The notes beneath the pieces were generated by a model, which had not been told where the DNA came from, made no database searches, and worked only from the letters and a program-made list of their open reading frames with translations. Positions 37,358 through 46,120 of a stretch of 64,000 nt of DNA are shown here, one piece after another. Made by a program: the position numbers and the translations under genes. The stretch covers positions 106,879-170,878 of the forward strand of contig JAXDZV010000030.1 in NCBI GenBank assembly GCA_034086705.1, given 5' to 3'. Numbering within the stretch: the stretch's first letter is position 1; each line of letters opens with the position of its first letter. The DNA is from UMGS1225 sp034086705 (lineage in GTDB: Bacteria > Bacillota > Clostridia > Oscillospirales > CAG-272).

Positions 37358-38119
37358 TCAAATCCGTTCCATCAGCTCCTGCGCTACCTTCAAATACAGT
37401 TCCGCTCCTTTAGAATGGCGGTCATAATAATACACAGGCATCCCGAAACTCGGCGCCTCGCTGAGCTTTACGTTACGTGCAATCGGCGTTGCAAAAAGCT
37501 TATCCTTGTAGTATCGTTTTAATTCGTCTAAAACGGACTGTGAGTGGTTCAGCCTGCCATTGTACATAGTAATCAAAATACCAACCAGATACAGCTGCGG
37601 ATTATACAACGTACGAATCCGCTTCACCGTCATCATCAGCTGCCCAAGCCCCTCCAACGAATAGTATTCGCATTGCAAGGGCACCAGCACCCCGTCTGCA
37701 GCACAAAGCGCATTCATCGTCAAAATGCCAAGCGAAGGCGGACAATCCACAAAAATGTAATCAAACTGATCCCGCACCCCCGCAAGCGCTTCCCGCAGCC
37801 GCGCTTCCCGGCCTTCCGCACTTACCAGTTCAAACTCGGCACCGGCAAGAGAAATATTTGCCGGTGCAATCCAGAGATTGTCAAACTTTGTTTTATAAAT
37901 CGCATTTTCCAAAGGACAGCGGTGAATGAGCACATCGTATACGGTACTGCCAAGCTCCTTTTTGAGTATGCCGAACCCCGTTGTGGTATTGCCCTGCGGG
38001 TCGACATCTACCATGAGCACCTTCTTGCCCAAAATTCCGACAGAGGCAGCAATATTGACAGCAGAGGTCGTTTTACCGACACCGCCCTTTTGATTGGTAA
38101 ATGCCACAATCTTCCCCAC
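37358..38119 (-). CDS. parA: Chromosome-partition ATPase ParA/Soj
   Basis: 253 aa. The start is GTG at 38119, 7 nt after GGGGGG. Walker A deviant KGGVGKTT (11-18), VDVDPQGNTTTGFG, and DCPPSLGILTMNAL mark a Soj-type ParA that binds DNA as an ATP dimer and is regulated by ParB. It follows fba by 78 bp with no clear terminator, so it may also be reached from the fba promoter. Confidence 0.96.
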   Translation of the reverse strand: MGKIVAFTNQKGGVGKTTSAVNIAASVGILGKKVLMVDVDPQGNTTTGFGILKKELGSTVYDVLIHRCPLENAIYKTKFDNLWIAPANISLAGAEFELVSAEGREARLREALAGVRDQFDYIFVDCPPSLGILTMNALCAADGVLVPLQCEYYSLEGLGQLMMTVKRIRTLYNPQLYLVGILITMYNGRLNHSQSVLDELKRYYKDKLFATPIARNVKLSEAPSFGMPVYYYDRHSKGAELYLKVAQELMERI

Positions 38120-38197
38120 AAAGCCGCCCCCCTTTCCGTGTGGCTATGACAACACACAGGCTGTCCCTTTCGGTTATGTTACAGTATGGTTACTTAT

Positions 38198-39073
38198 TTA
38201 TGCTCTGTCTGCACTGCCAAACAGCGTAATCTTCTCGCACACCGTCTGCTCAATCGCTTCTACACCGGGCGCTAGCAACTTTCTGGGATCAAATCCTTTG
38301 CCAACCAAATCTTTTCCTTGCTCAATATAGGCACGCGTTGCCGCGGCAAACGCAAGCTGACACTCCGTGTTCACATTGATTTTGGAAACACCCAAATCCA
38401 CTGCTTTGCGAATCATATCGTCCGGAATACCTGTACCGCCGTGCAAAACAAGCGGCATACTGCCCACTTTCTCGGAAACGGCAGCAAGCGTTTCAAACGA
38501 AAGACCTTTCCAGTTTTCGGGATACTTACCGTGGATATTGCCAATACCGGCCGCTAGCATCGTTACACCCAGATCAGCAATCATTTTGCATTCATCCGGA
38601 TCTGCGCATTCACCTGTGCCAATCACACCGTCTTCTTCGCCGCCGATAGCCCCGACTTCCGCTTCCAAAGAAAGGCCTTTTTCCCGCGTGATGCGAACCA
38701 ACTCCCGTGTTTTTTCAATATTTTCCGCAATCGGATAATGGGAACCATCAAACATAACAGAAGAAAAACCGGCCTCAATGCAAGCCAGGCACCCCTCATA
38801 GGTCCCATGGTCTAAATGCAGCGCCACAGGAACGGTAATATGCAAAGACTCTACCATTGCCTTTACCATATCCGCCACCGTTTTAAATCCGCACATATAC
38901 TTGCCCGCCCCCTCGGATACACCGAGAATGACCGGAGAGCGCATTTGCTGCGCTGTCAGCAGAATGGCCTTGGTCCATTCCAGATTATTGATGTTAAACT
39001 GCCCAACGGCATAATGTCCCTGTTTTGCCCGGGTCAGCATTTCCTTCGCAGATACCAACATTGTTTCATCCAT
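38198..39073 (-). CDS. fba: Class II fructose-bisphosphate aldolase
   Basis: 291 aa. Zinc-dependent enzyme of glycolysis and gluconeogenesis, splitting fructose 1,6-bisphosphate. Signatures: AVGQFNINNLEW, VPVALHLDHGTYEGC (zinc His and catalytic Asp), SVMFDGSHYP, GIGNIHGKYP, PLVLHGGTGIPDD, and KINVNTECQLAF. The start is ATG 39073; the next in-frame ATG (39061) is also possible, since AAGGA stands only 3 nt before the first. Own promoter with about 120-nt leader. Confidence 0.95.
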   Translation of the reverse strand: MDETMLVSAKEMLTRAKQGHYAVGQFNINNLEWTKAILLTAQQMRSPVILGVSEGAGKYMCGFKTVADMVKAMVESLHITVPVALHLDHGTYEGCLACIEAGFSSVMFDGSHYPIAENIEKTRELVRITREKGLSLEAEVGAIGGEEDGVIGTGECADPDECKMIADLGVTMLAAGIGNIHGKYPENWKGLSFETLAAVSEKVGSMPLVLHGGTGIPDDMIRKAVDLGVSKINVNTECQLAFAAATRAYIEQGKDLVGKGFDPRKLLAPGVEAIEQTVCEKITLFGSADRA

Positions 39074-39202
39074 CCTTCTTTGTAATATAAAATCCGCTCT
39101 GCGGTTTTATTGTACCGCTTTTTTGCTGCATTGTGTGGCTTTGAAAAGAACGTTTTGCAAATTTTTCAAAAATGCCCCTTTGCAGCCGATACACAATATA
39201 GA

Positions 39203-39231
39203 ATTATAGCATTTTTACAGGTGGATTGCAA
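39203..39231 (-). promoter_or_regulatory. fba promoter
   Basis: Minus strand TTGCAA, 17 nt, TATAAT; a leader of about 120 nt follows with one small stem (GCGGT/ACCGC). Confidence 0.7.
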
Positions 39232-39266
39232 TACTTTTTTGCAATCTCCTCTCACCGCTTCCAACC

Positions 39267-39311
39267 AAAAGCGTCCGCAACCCGCTGCATGCTCTGCAAT
39301 CGGGCGCGGAC
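39267..39311 (-). terminator. Hairpin after the M23-like gene
   Basis: Minus strand: GTCCGC pairs with GCGGAC around inner CCCG/CGGG and TGCA stems, followed by a short T-run. It separates the M23-like gene from the fba promoter. Confidence 0.6.
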
Positions 39312-39326
39312 ACTCTGTCTTGTACC

Positions 39327-40943
39327 TTACGGCTTGATCATTTCAAGCGCATTCTCCCACAAAGGATACGGTGAAACAGGCACGTCGAAAACAGAAAGCC
39401 CAATATGGGCCGTTGTCTGTGCCGCAAAACCGGTTTTGCCGGCGCCGCCCAGCACATCTCCCTTGCAAACCGTATCGCCAACTTGAACGCCGGTCGTAGA
39501 AAGATGACAATACCAACTCTTCAGGCCGAGCCCGTGATCGATCACAACAGTGTTTCCGGAAAGATCCGTAGCTCCAACAAACACCACAACGCCATCGTTC
39601 ACAGCGCTCACAGGAGCCCCTTGGGAAAGCAAATAATCAACCCCTTGATGCCGGTAGGAAGCCCCGTTGTTAATCACTTTGGTCAACCCAAAACCTACAT
39701 ACAGCTGTGCATCCGCACCAACACCCTGTCCGAATAGCCCATAAAACATCGCCCCCTGCTTGACGGTGACATCCTTTGCGACGGGACGCATATCCGCCTC
39801 AAAGCGAGCCAATGTATTTTCCGTACGAGTGGCGCTGACAATGGAGGCATCCATCGTCAAATTGACCGTTCGGAAAGTTTTGTCCTTTACGAGCACGTCA
39901 AAGCTTTGCGATACGCCGTCTGACTCCAGCGTCATAGTATATTTTCCTGCTGATAACTCATAACTGATCGGTATCAGGGCACGGTAATACTCGCCATCCG
40001 GCAAAAACACGGGCGTATAATTGATTGCGGGCTCCGAGCGGAAAAAGATTTCGGCTCCTTGGGCAATATTTTTTGCAGTGATCATAAAGAAATCGCCGGG
40101 GTAAAATTCCGCTTGGTTGGAGTAGGTCGCGAAAAAGGACGGCGGCGTGTTAACCTTTGCCTTGAAATCATACACAGCGCTGCCTTGTCCGTTCTTGCCC
40201 TCGGTCTCATACCATTTGGCTTCCACATGAAAATATAAATCTCTGCTTTCCGTGATTTGCAGATTTACAATGTTTGCATAAGTATCGTTGAACAATTCCG
40301 TCTGGCCGTCTGTAATTTGCACCGTAAACAGATCCGGCTCGACGTCGAACTGCATGGAAAGCTTGGCATTGATCGTATACGCAAGTACATCTTCCGTGGT
40401 TTGTTCAGTTACAGCAGCATACGTTCCGCTGAAACGTTTATAGCGCCACTGATAGGTATGTGGCACAACCGTCTCCGTGCCGATTGTGAGCGTCGGATTT
40501 TTTGCCCCCTCATACAGGCATGCGGCAAACGGAGCATCCGTAAAGTCTGACGCGCTTTGTACTGTTAGTTTATATGCCTTACCCTGCGTATCCTGCATAT
40601 AAGCCTGGTTTGGATCCGCTCCAACATAGTATGTATAGGTGTTTACCTTATTGTAGCTATGGTATACAGCGGTGAAAGGAGCAGTGGCGGCAATCGCTTC
40701 CGGCACAGCGGAAACTTCCTTGGCGCTCTCATTGATGGCAATCAGCGCGGCAATCTGTTCTTTATCCTGCGCCTGACTCTTATCGTATGTATACACACCA
40801 CCCGCAGGGTCCGTAATTTGCAGTTTTGCAACGGAACGCAACTCCACCGGATGCCGCACCGCATGCACATACGTGAAAATAGCAAGATAAGTCGGAATCA
40901 GGAGTAAGAGCACAAGCAGAACGGTTTTTACTTTGCTGTTCAT
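39327..40943 (-). CDS. Membrane-anchored M23/LytM-like protein, metal site degenerate
   Basis: 538 aa from the ATG at 40943 (AAGGAG 5 nt upstream). One N-terminal membrane helix (6-27), a long extracytoplasmic beta-rich region (30-390), and a C-terminal LytM fold. LytM peptidases cut peptidoglycan cross-bridges using Zn held by HxxxD and HxH. Here HQGVD (432-436) and the catalytic-type YCHL (H480) are kept, but the last motif reads HIG (513-515): the third zinc ligand is Gly. It may be an inactive regulator, as with EnvC-type LytM proteins, or use another ligand. Confidence 0.85.
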   Translation of the reverse strand: MNSKVKTVLLVLLLLIPTYLAIFTYVHAVRHPVELRSVAKLQITDPAGGVYTYDKSQAQDKEQIAALIAINESAKEVSAVPEAIAATAPFTAVYHSYNKVNTYTYYVGADPNQAYMQDTQGKAYKLTVQSASDFTDAPFAACLYEGAKNPTLTIGTETVVPHTYQWRYKRFSGTYAAVTEQTTEDVLAYTINAKLSMQFDVEPDLFTVQITDGQTELFNDTYANIVNLQITESRDLYFHVEAKWYETEGKNGQGSAVYDFKAKVNTPPSFFATYSNQAEFYPGDFFMITAKNIAQGAEIFFRSEPAINYTPVFLPDGEYYRALIPISYELSAGKYTMTLESDGVSQSFDVLVKDKTFRTVNLTMDASIVSATRTENTLARFEADMRPVAKDVTVKQGAMFYGLFGQGVGADAQLYVGFGLTKVINNGASYRHQGVDYLLSQGAPVSAVNDGVVVFVGATDLSGNTVVIDHGLGLKSWYCHLSTTGVQVGDTVCKGDVLGGAGKTGFAAQTTAHIGLSVFDVPVSPYPLWENALEMIKP

Positions 40944-41022
40944 ATACACTCCTTCGGCTGCCGGCCGCATACGGTCTTTGCAACGAACCAAACAACCTAT
41001 CTTTCGATAACATGATACAATT

Positions 41023-41051
41023 ATTATAGCTCACAGTATTAGAAAATGCAA
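41023..41051 (-). promoter_or_regulatory. Promoter of the M23-like gene
   Basis: Minus strand TTGCAT, 17 nt, TATAAT, divergent from the folT promoter 40 bp away. Confidence 0.7.
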
Positions 41052-41090
41052 GAGGAAATTTCCGCCCCAGGCGGAACCATGCGAAAGCTC

Positions 41091-41119
41091 TTGCGTTTTT
41101 TATGTAGATATGCTATACT
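41091..41119 (+). promoter_or_regulatory. folT promoter
   Basis: TTGCGT, 17 nt, TATACT. The transcript would start a few nt before the THF riboswitch. Confidence 0.7.
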
Positions 41120-41132
41120 GTGTATACCGACA

Positions 41133-41237
41133 AACAGAGTAGAAAGCGGTGCGTTAAGTGCTTGCGGGACGGGGAGTTGCCCGCAGGACAAAAGGGGCTT
41201 TTGTGCCTCTGCGATGCCGCTTTTGCATCCCGCTGTT
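41133..41237 (+). ncRNA. Tetrahydrofolate (THF) riboswitch
   Basis: The conserved core reads AGAGTAGA at 41136-41143 and GCGTTAAGTG at 41151-41160, with GCATCC near the 3' end (41225-41230), as in folT-associated THF riboswitches. P1 pairs 41133-41137 with 41233-41237, P2 pairs 41143-41149 (AAAGCGG) with 41217-41223, and P3 pairs GCGGG with CCCGC at about 41164-41184. It senses reduced folates and switches off uptake. Placement between a SigA promoter and a FolT gene supports it. Confidence 0.88.
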
Positions 41238-41244
41238 GCAGCAC

Positions 41245-41301
41245 CCTTTTTGTGCCGCAAGCGACAGGTGTCCGTTTGCCAGAGTTTTTCACAAAAAGGA
41301 G
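41245..41301 (+). promoter_or_regulatory. Ribosome-site-masking stem of folT leader
   Basis: 41245-41254 is perfectly complementary (10 bp) to 41290-41299, which includes half of the folT Shine-Dalgarno AAGGAG (41296-41301). It probably forms the translational off state of the THF riboswitch. Confidence 0.6.
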
Positions 41302-41310
41302 TTGTTGCAT

Positions 41311-41961
41311 ATGAACGTTTCTTCCCCGACAAATTTGGCATCCGTCTTTTCCGGTGCGTATTGGCGCGAAGCTGTCCTGTTTTTCAAAAACAGACGTGCC
41401 GTAGCCGTTCTTGGCGTCCTCACCGCACTGTGCTGTGTACTGTATGCCTTCAGCATTGAGATCCCCATCTTCGGCACCGCACAAAAAATCTCTTTTGCTT
41501 ATCTTTGCGCAGCAGTCATCGGCATGGTTTTCGGCCCTGTTGCCGCAATTCCCGCAGGGCTTATTATTGACACACTCTCGTTTTTACTGCACCCAAGCGG
41601 ACCATACGTGCCGTGGTTCTGCCTGGTTTGGATTATGCAGATGCTAATTTGGTCGTTTTTTCTGTATCGCAGGCCAATCACAGCGACGCGCCTGTTTTTT
41701 GCAAAAGCGCTGCACACGTTGCTGTGCAATGTGCTGCTGAATAGCATACTGGTGTACTACACATACAGCAAACGCAGCGTAGGGTTGCCGGTGTATGTTC
41801 TTTCCCGTATACCGAAGAACGTAATGCTATTGCCGATAGAGTTTTTATTGCTGTGTCTTGTATTACAGGCTCTGCTGCCCGTACTCGGCAGACTGGGGCT
41901 GGTGCCGCCTGCACAGGCTGCTTGCCGCCCGTTCAAAGTGCATCGGCGCAAAAAAAGATAA
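41311..41961 (+). CDS. folT: Folate ECF transporter S component
   Basis: 216 aa from the ATG at 41311, 9 nt after AGGAG. Five or six membrane helices (about 31-52, 60-85, 90-110, 120-145, 150-175, 180-200) with ISFAYLCAAVIGMVFGPVAA and PSGPYVPWF, typical of FolT S components that bind folate and use a shared ECF energising module (not in the window). A basic tail (KVHRRKKR) is cytoplasmic. The THF riboswitch before it confirms folate as the ligand. Confidence 0.9.
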   Translation: MNVSSPTNLASVFSGAYWREAVLFFKNRRAVAVLGVLTALCCVLYAFSIEIPIFGTAQKISFAYLCAAVIGMVFGPVAAIPAGLIIDTLSFLLHPSGPYVPWFCLVWIMQMLIWSFFLYRRPITATRLFFAKALHTLLCNVLLNSILVYYTYSKRSVGLPVYVLSRIPKNVMLLPIEFLLLCLVLQALLPVLGRLGLVPPAQAACRPFKVHRRKKR

Positions 41962-42013
41962 CAAATGGTATTTTTTAATTTTCCCCTGCATGGGAATTGT
42001 AAAGGAGCATCCC

Positions 42014-42868
42014 TTGGCGTTACTGAAAACTCTCTGTCCCCCCGTCACATACCGTATTGCATCACTGGGCAGTGGTTCGCGAGGCAATGCATATTTGGTA
42101 GGCTGCGGTGACACACATTTTCTTATTGACTGCGGCCTTTCTGCACGTGCACTGACTGCCGCTTTGGCGCAGTTTGGCCAGACCCCGGATACACTTAGTG
42201 CAATTTTTATCACACACGAGCATATTGACCACGTACGGGCATTGGCTGTACTTGCACCGCGCTTAGAGGTTCCTGTTTATCTCACATATCCGTGTCTGGA
42301 TGCGTTGCACCGGGCAGGACTACGCGCCGAATGTCTGCTCCCGCAGCCGCTGGAATATACCGCGTGCGTCGGCTGTTTCACGGTTCGCTCGTTTGTGCTG
42401 TCACACGACAGTAGTGCCTGCGTAGGATACCGCATCGACTGTCACACAGACACCGATGAGCGATCTATGTGCATCGCAACGGATACCGGCTATGTAACAG
42501 ACGATCTGCGTGCAGCCGCTCGCGGTGTACAGCACTGTATTTTGGAAGCAAACCATGATGAGCACTTGCTTATGGCCGGACGGTATCCATATGCGCTGAA
42601 GCGTCGTATTCTTTCCCCGCAGGGCCATCTCTCAAACGAAGCCTGCGCTGCTTTTGCCGTTGAGCTTGTTGCAAACGGCTGTACTTCTATGCTATTGGCA
42701 CACCTGAGCGAAGAAAACAACTATCCCGCTTTGGCGCTGCAAACCGTACAAGACATGCTGCAATCGGTCGGCTCTGCCCAGAGCTGCACTTTACAAACAG
42801 CTATGCCACGGCAAACTGTAATTATGCAGGAAGAACTTCTTCCGTTGCAAAGGAGCGAACACGCATGA
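42014..42868 (+). CDS. MBL-fold hydrolase of the WalJ/YycJ type
   Basis: 284 aa. TTG at 42014 is chosen because AAAGGAG is 6 nt before it; an in-frame ATG at 41990 has no ribosome site. Metallo-beta-lactamase fold with ASLGSGSRGNAYLV, the metal motif THEHIDHV, VLSHDSSACVGYRI, and LEANHDEHLL. WalJ of Bacillus is a 5'-3' DNA exonuclease-type member with a role near replication and cell-wall signalling; assignment here rests on family resemblance. It is coupled to the next gene by an ATGA overlap. Confidence 0.85.
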   Translation: MALLKTLCPPVTYRIASLGSGSRGNAYLVGCGDTHFLIDCGLSARALTAALAQFGQTPDTLSAIFITHEHIDHVRALAVLAPRLEVPVYLTYPCLDALHRAGLRAECLLPQPLEYTACVGCFTVRSFVLSHDSSACVGYRIDCHTDTDERSMCIATDTGYVTDDLRAAARGVQHCILEANHDEHLLMAGRYPYALKRRILSPQGHLSNEACAAFAVELVANGCTSMLLAHLSEENNYPALALQTVQDMLQSVGSAQSCTLQTAMPRQTVIMQEELLPLQRSEHA

Positions 42869-43932
42869 AGAATTATATTTTATACCACGCACAACGATAC
42901 CCGGACATGGAGCCGCAGGATTATGTCAAACTGTTATATCAAAGCGAGTTCGGCGGCAGCCACTTTATCGCAGATGAAGCCCAGGCGCTGGCACATTTGC
43001 AACAGGAAATCACACAGCTGCCGGAGCATTCACCACATGAAGAAAATCCTTTCGAGCCCGTCGGCTGCGGCATGGTGCGGATGTATTTAACTCAGACTCT
43101 GTTACGCATGGTTCGCCCGGAAATTATCAATCGCATGGCAATTCTAAGTGCACACGCCAAAAGAGGTTCTTTGGGGCATCTGCGGCAGAAAGCACAGTTG
43201 GTACAACGTCTTGCCGAAGAAGGCAAAATTTCCTTGGACAGCGCTGCATTTGCCGCATATTGGGAGCAGTATGAACAAAGCGGCTGCCCCAGCGTCCATC
43301 ACAGCGAAGCCTATCGCGCCGCACATACACCGGCATACCGGCTGATTACACGACGTGCCGCCCGTTACTTTCCTGCTATATGTTTGTGCGAACAACTGCT
43401 GCGCAGCCGCCGCAGACATATCGCCATTGCCATTGAAGGGTGCGCCGGCGGCGGCAAGTCCACACTGGGCAGATATCTCTCCCGGCTGTATGATTGCAAT
43501 CTGTACCATATGGATGACTTTTTTCTACCGGCCGATAAGCGCACACCGCAACGTCTACAGCAAATCGGCGGAAACATCGATTCTGCTCGCTTTGCAAAAG
43601 AAGTGGCATCGCATATACACCATGACACACCTTTCTGCTACCGTCAGTATAGCTGCGCAAGCGATTCGTTCCGACGCACTGTTTTTGTCACACCTAAGCG
43701 TCTGCACATTGTTGAAGGATCCTACAGCATGCACCCACTGTATCGTCGCATTTATCAAGGCGCAATTTTTGTGGATGTAAATCCTACAGAACAACGGCGA
43801 CGCATTCTTACACGCTGCGGCCCACAGCGCGCGGAGAAATATTTTTCGCTTTGGATCCCCATGGAGCAGCGCTATCAGACACAGACGCATGTGCGAGAAC
43901 AGTGCGATGTAATACTCGATTGCTCAAAATAA
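42865..43932 (+). CDS. Uridine-kinase-like P-loop kinase with N-terminal domain of unknown function
   Basis: 355 aa. Residues 1-165 form an uncharacterised helical domain (YPDMEPQDYVKLLYQSEFGG, a late HTPAYRLI). The C-terminal kinase domain shows IAIEGCAGGGKSTLG (P-loop 192-200), YHMDDFFLP (Asp acceptor region), VEGSYSMHPLY and DVNPTEQRRRILTR, resembling the uridine kinase/PRK fold. It probably phosphorylates a small molecule, but the substrate is unknown. Start overlaps the MBL gene stop as ATGA. Confidence 0.75.
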   Translation: MKNYILYHAQRYPDMEPQDYVKLLYQSEFGGSHFIADEAQALAHLQQEITQLPEHSPHEENPFEPVGCGMVRMYLTQTLLRMVRPEIINRMAILSAHAKRGSLGHLRQKAQLVQRLAEEGKISLDSAAFAAYWEQYEQSGCPSVHHSEAYRAAHTPAYRLITRRAARYFPAICLCEQLLRSRRRHIAIAIEGCAGGGKSTLGRYLSRLYDCNLYHMDDFFLPADKRTPQRLQQIGGNIDSARFAKEVASHIHHDTPFCYRQYSCASDSFRRTVFVTPKRLHIVEGSYSMHPLYRRIYQGAIFVDVNPTEQRRRILTRCGPQRAEKYFSLWIPMEQRYQTQTHVREQCDVILDCSK

Positions 43933-44415
43933 ATCGGCTTGCAAAACGCCGCTTATGCAAGGCAGGTGCACACCTATACGGGGGCATCTGTCTTTGTTTT
44001 GCCTGCACGTTCACAAAAAATTCATGTGTATGACGCTTTCCAGCCACACTTGTACTGTATACTGGAATTGATATATTTGTGCGTTTGTAAACTCTGATTG
44101 CAAGCCGCGTTTTTCGGCAATCATGATAGTACACACGGCAAACCGCGTACACATCAAAAAAGCGCTCTTGCGGGGCCCGTTTGCTCCGTTTGCTGTTTTG
44201 CGGTGTGCGGTGACGCTTCTGTGAGTCGGTTCGCTCTGCCTCCCCGGATCGCCCATGGGGAGGCAGCGGTCCGCTTTTCTCCGTACGTTGTGCCGTGCCA
44301 TGCCCATACATATCTTGAGAGCAGCCTGCCTTTTACGCGGTCTGCTCGGTGTTTTGCGGAACCTCGCGTTCCAAATGTACAACAAACTCAATCACGGAAA
44401 GGAATTCGAAAACAT
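43933..44415 (+). other. Long leader region before RNase J
   Basis: 483 nt without a convincing gene. The RNase J frame is open through 44098-44415 but shows no conserved sequence. The one strong structure is a 10-bp perfect stem (44236-44245 with 44257-44266) whose 3' side is followed by a pyrimidine stretch. No clean promoter was found by eye. It probably holds the rnjA promoter and a structured leader. Confidence 0.4.
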
Positions 44416-46092
44416 ATGGCAAAAAGAAAACCCGCAGGAAAACTTAAAATTATTCCTTTGGGCGGCATTGGTGAAATCGGCAAAAATATCACCGCAATTG
44501 AATATGGCAACGATATTCTTGTTGTGGATTGCGGCATGGGGTTCCCGGATGAACAAATGCCGGGAATCGACCTTGTCATTCCGGATGTTTCCTATCTTGT
44601 AAAGAACCGGGAAAAAGTGCGTGGTATTTTTCTCACCCACGGGCATGAAGATCACATCGGCGCTGTCCCCTATGTACTCAAAGAGCTGCAGGTGCCCGTT
44701 TATGCAACGCGTCTGACACTTGGTATTCTGCGCAACAAACTTGCCGAACACCGCTACGACTTGGAGCCGCAACTTATCTGCGTAAATGCGGGTGAAAAGG
44801 TTAAAGCGGGCTGTATGAGTGTGGAATTTATCCATGTGAACCACTCCATTGCCGATGCAGTCTGCTTCGCCATCACAACGCCTTTGGGCACAATTGTGCA
44901 TTCCGGGGATTTTAAGGTAGATTTAACCCCTATTGACGGAGATACCATCAACCTTGCACGTCTTGGAAAGCTCGGACAGGACGGTGTGCTATTGCTGCTG
45001 TGTGAATCAACCAATGCAGACCGTGCCGGTTATACCCCCACTGAAAAGACTGTTGGAAAATCGTTTGAACAGATTTTTTTCTCCAATGCAGATAAACGAA
45101 TTATAATCTCCACCTTCTCCTCCAATGTGCACCGTGTGCAGCAGATTATCGATGTTTCACACCGGTACGGCAGAAAGGTTGCCATTACCGGTCGCTCCAT
45201 GCTCAATGTGGTTGCTGCCGCCATCGAACTGGGATATATGAACGTGCCTAAGAGCTGCCTGATCGACATCAACGAAATTAAGAAATACAATCCGGGCCAG
45301 CTCACTCTGATTACAACAGGTACACAGGGAGAATCCATGTCGGCACTGTCCCGCATGGCCTTCAGCACGCACGACAAAGTTGAGTTAGGCCCAACAGATG
45401 TGGTTGTCATCAGCGCATCTGCAATTCCGGGCAATGAAAAACTGGTCGGGAACGTCATCAACGAACTGTATAAAAAGAAAGTTACCGTGATCAATGAATC
45501 CGTTTCACACGTGCATGTTTCCGGACACGCATGCCAAGAAGAGCTGAAAATGATGCACGCGCTGACAAAGCCAAAATATTTTATGCCCATTCATGGTGAG
45601 CAGCGACATCTAATCAATCATAAAGAACTTGCCAATTTCATGGGCATGGACGATTCCAGAATTTTCGTGCCCGAGATTGGTCGTGTACTCGAATTGGACC
45701 GCGACGGGGCACGTTTCAACGGCAGCGTCAACGCAGGAGCAGTATTGGTAGACGGATACGGTGTCGGCGATGTTGGTAACATCGTGTTGCGTGACCGCAT
45801 GCACCTGGCAGAAGATGGGCTGATCGTTGTTGTTGCAACCATAGACTCGCGTGAAAAAATGATTCTCTCCGGCCCGGATGTAGTTTCCCGCGGATTTGTA
45901 TACGTGCGCGAATCGGAAGCTTTGATGGATGAAATCCGTTCGATTGCCTTCGCAGCTTTAGAGAGCTGTTTTGAGCACGATACCATGGATTGGAGCACCA
46001 TTAAAACACGAGTCAAAGACGATCTGTCCAAATTTCTTTACCAAAAAACGAAGCGTAAGCCCATGATCCTGCCGGTCATTATGAATATTTGA
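44416..46092 (+). CDS. rnjA: Ribonuclease J
   Basis: 558 aa from the ATG at 44416. RNase J is the main 5'-3' exo- and endoribonuclease of Firmicutes. The N-terminal block IIPLGGIGEIGKNITAIEY, the metal motif THGHEDHIGAVPYV, HSGDFKVD, ISTFSSNVHRVQQ (beta-CASP), SASAIPGNE, and HVSGHACQEEL are all present, as is the C-terminal dimer domain. Length is usual for J1 or J2; I cannot tell which. Confidence 0.96.
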   Translation: MAKRKPAGKLKIIPLGGIGEIGKNITAIEYGNDILVVDCGMGFPDEQMPGIDLVIPDVSYLVKNREKVRGIFLTHGHEDHIGAVPYVLKELQVPVYATRLTLGILRNKLAEHRYDLEPQLICVNAGEKVKAGCMSVEFIHVNHSIADAVCFAITTPLGTIVHSGDFKVDLTPIDGDTINLARLGKLGQDGVLLLLCESTNADRAGYTPTEKTVGKSFEQIFFSNADKRIIISTFSSNVHRVQQIIDVSHRYGRKVAITGRSMLNVVAAAIELGYMNVPKSCLIDINEIKKYNPGQLTLITTGTQGESMSALSRMAFSTHDKVELGPTDVVVISASAIPGNEKLVGNVINELYKKKVTVINESVSHVHVSGHACQEELKMMHALTKPKYFMPIHGEQRHLINHKELANFMGMDDSRIFVPEIGRVLELDRDGARFNGSVNAGAVLVDGYGVGDVGNIVLRDRMHLAEDGLIVVVATIDSREKMILSGPDVVSRGFVYVRESEALMDEIRSIAFAALESCFEHDTMDWSTIKTRVKDDLSKFLYQKTKRKPMILPVIMNI

Positions 46093-46120
46093 TAAAATAT
46101 TTAATTAAAGGAGGGAAACC

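Noticed and set aside
33676..38200. parS site expected near parAB
   Set aside because: I scanned the operon and the rest of the window by eye for the 16-bp palindrome and found no convincing match.
44098..44415. 106-codon N-terminal extension of RNase J
   Set aside because: The conserved RNase J start lies at 44416; the upstream part is rich in Arg/Cys/His and shows no family similarity.
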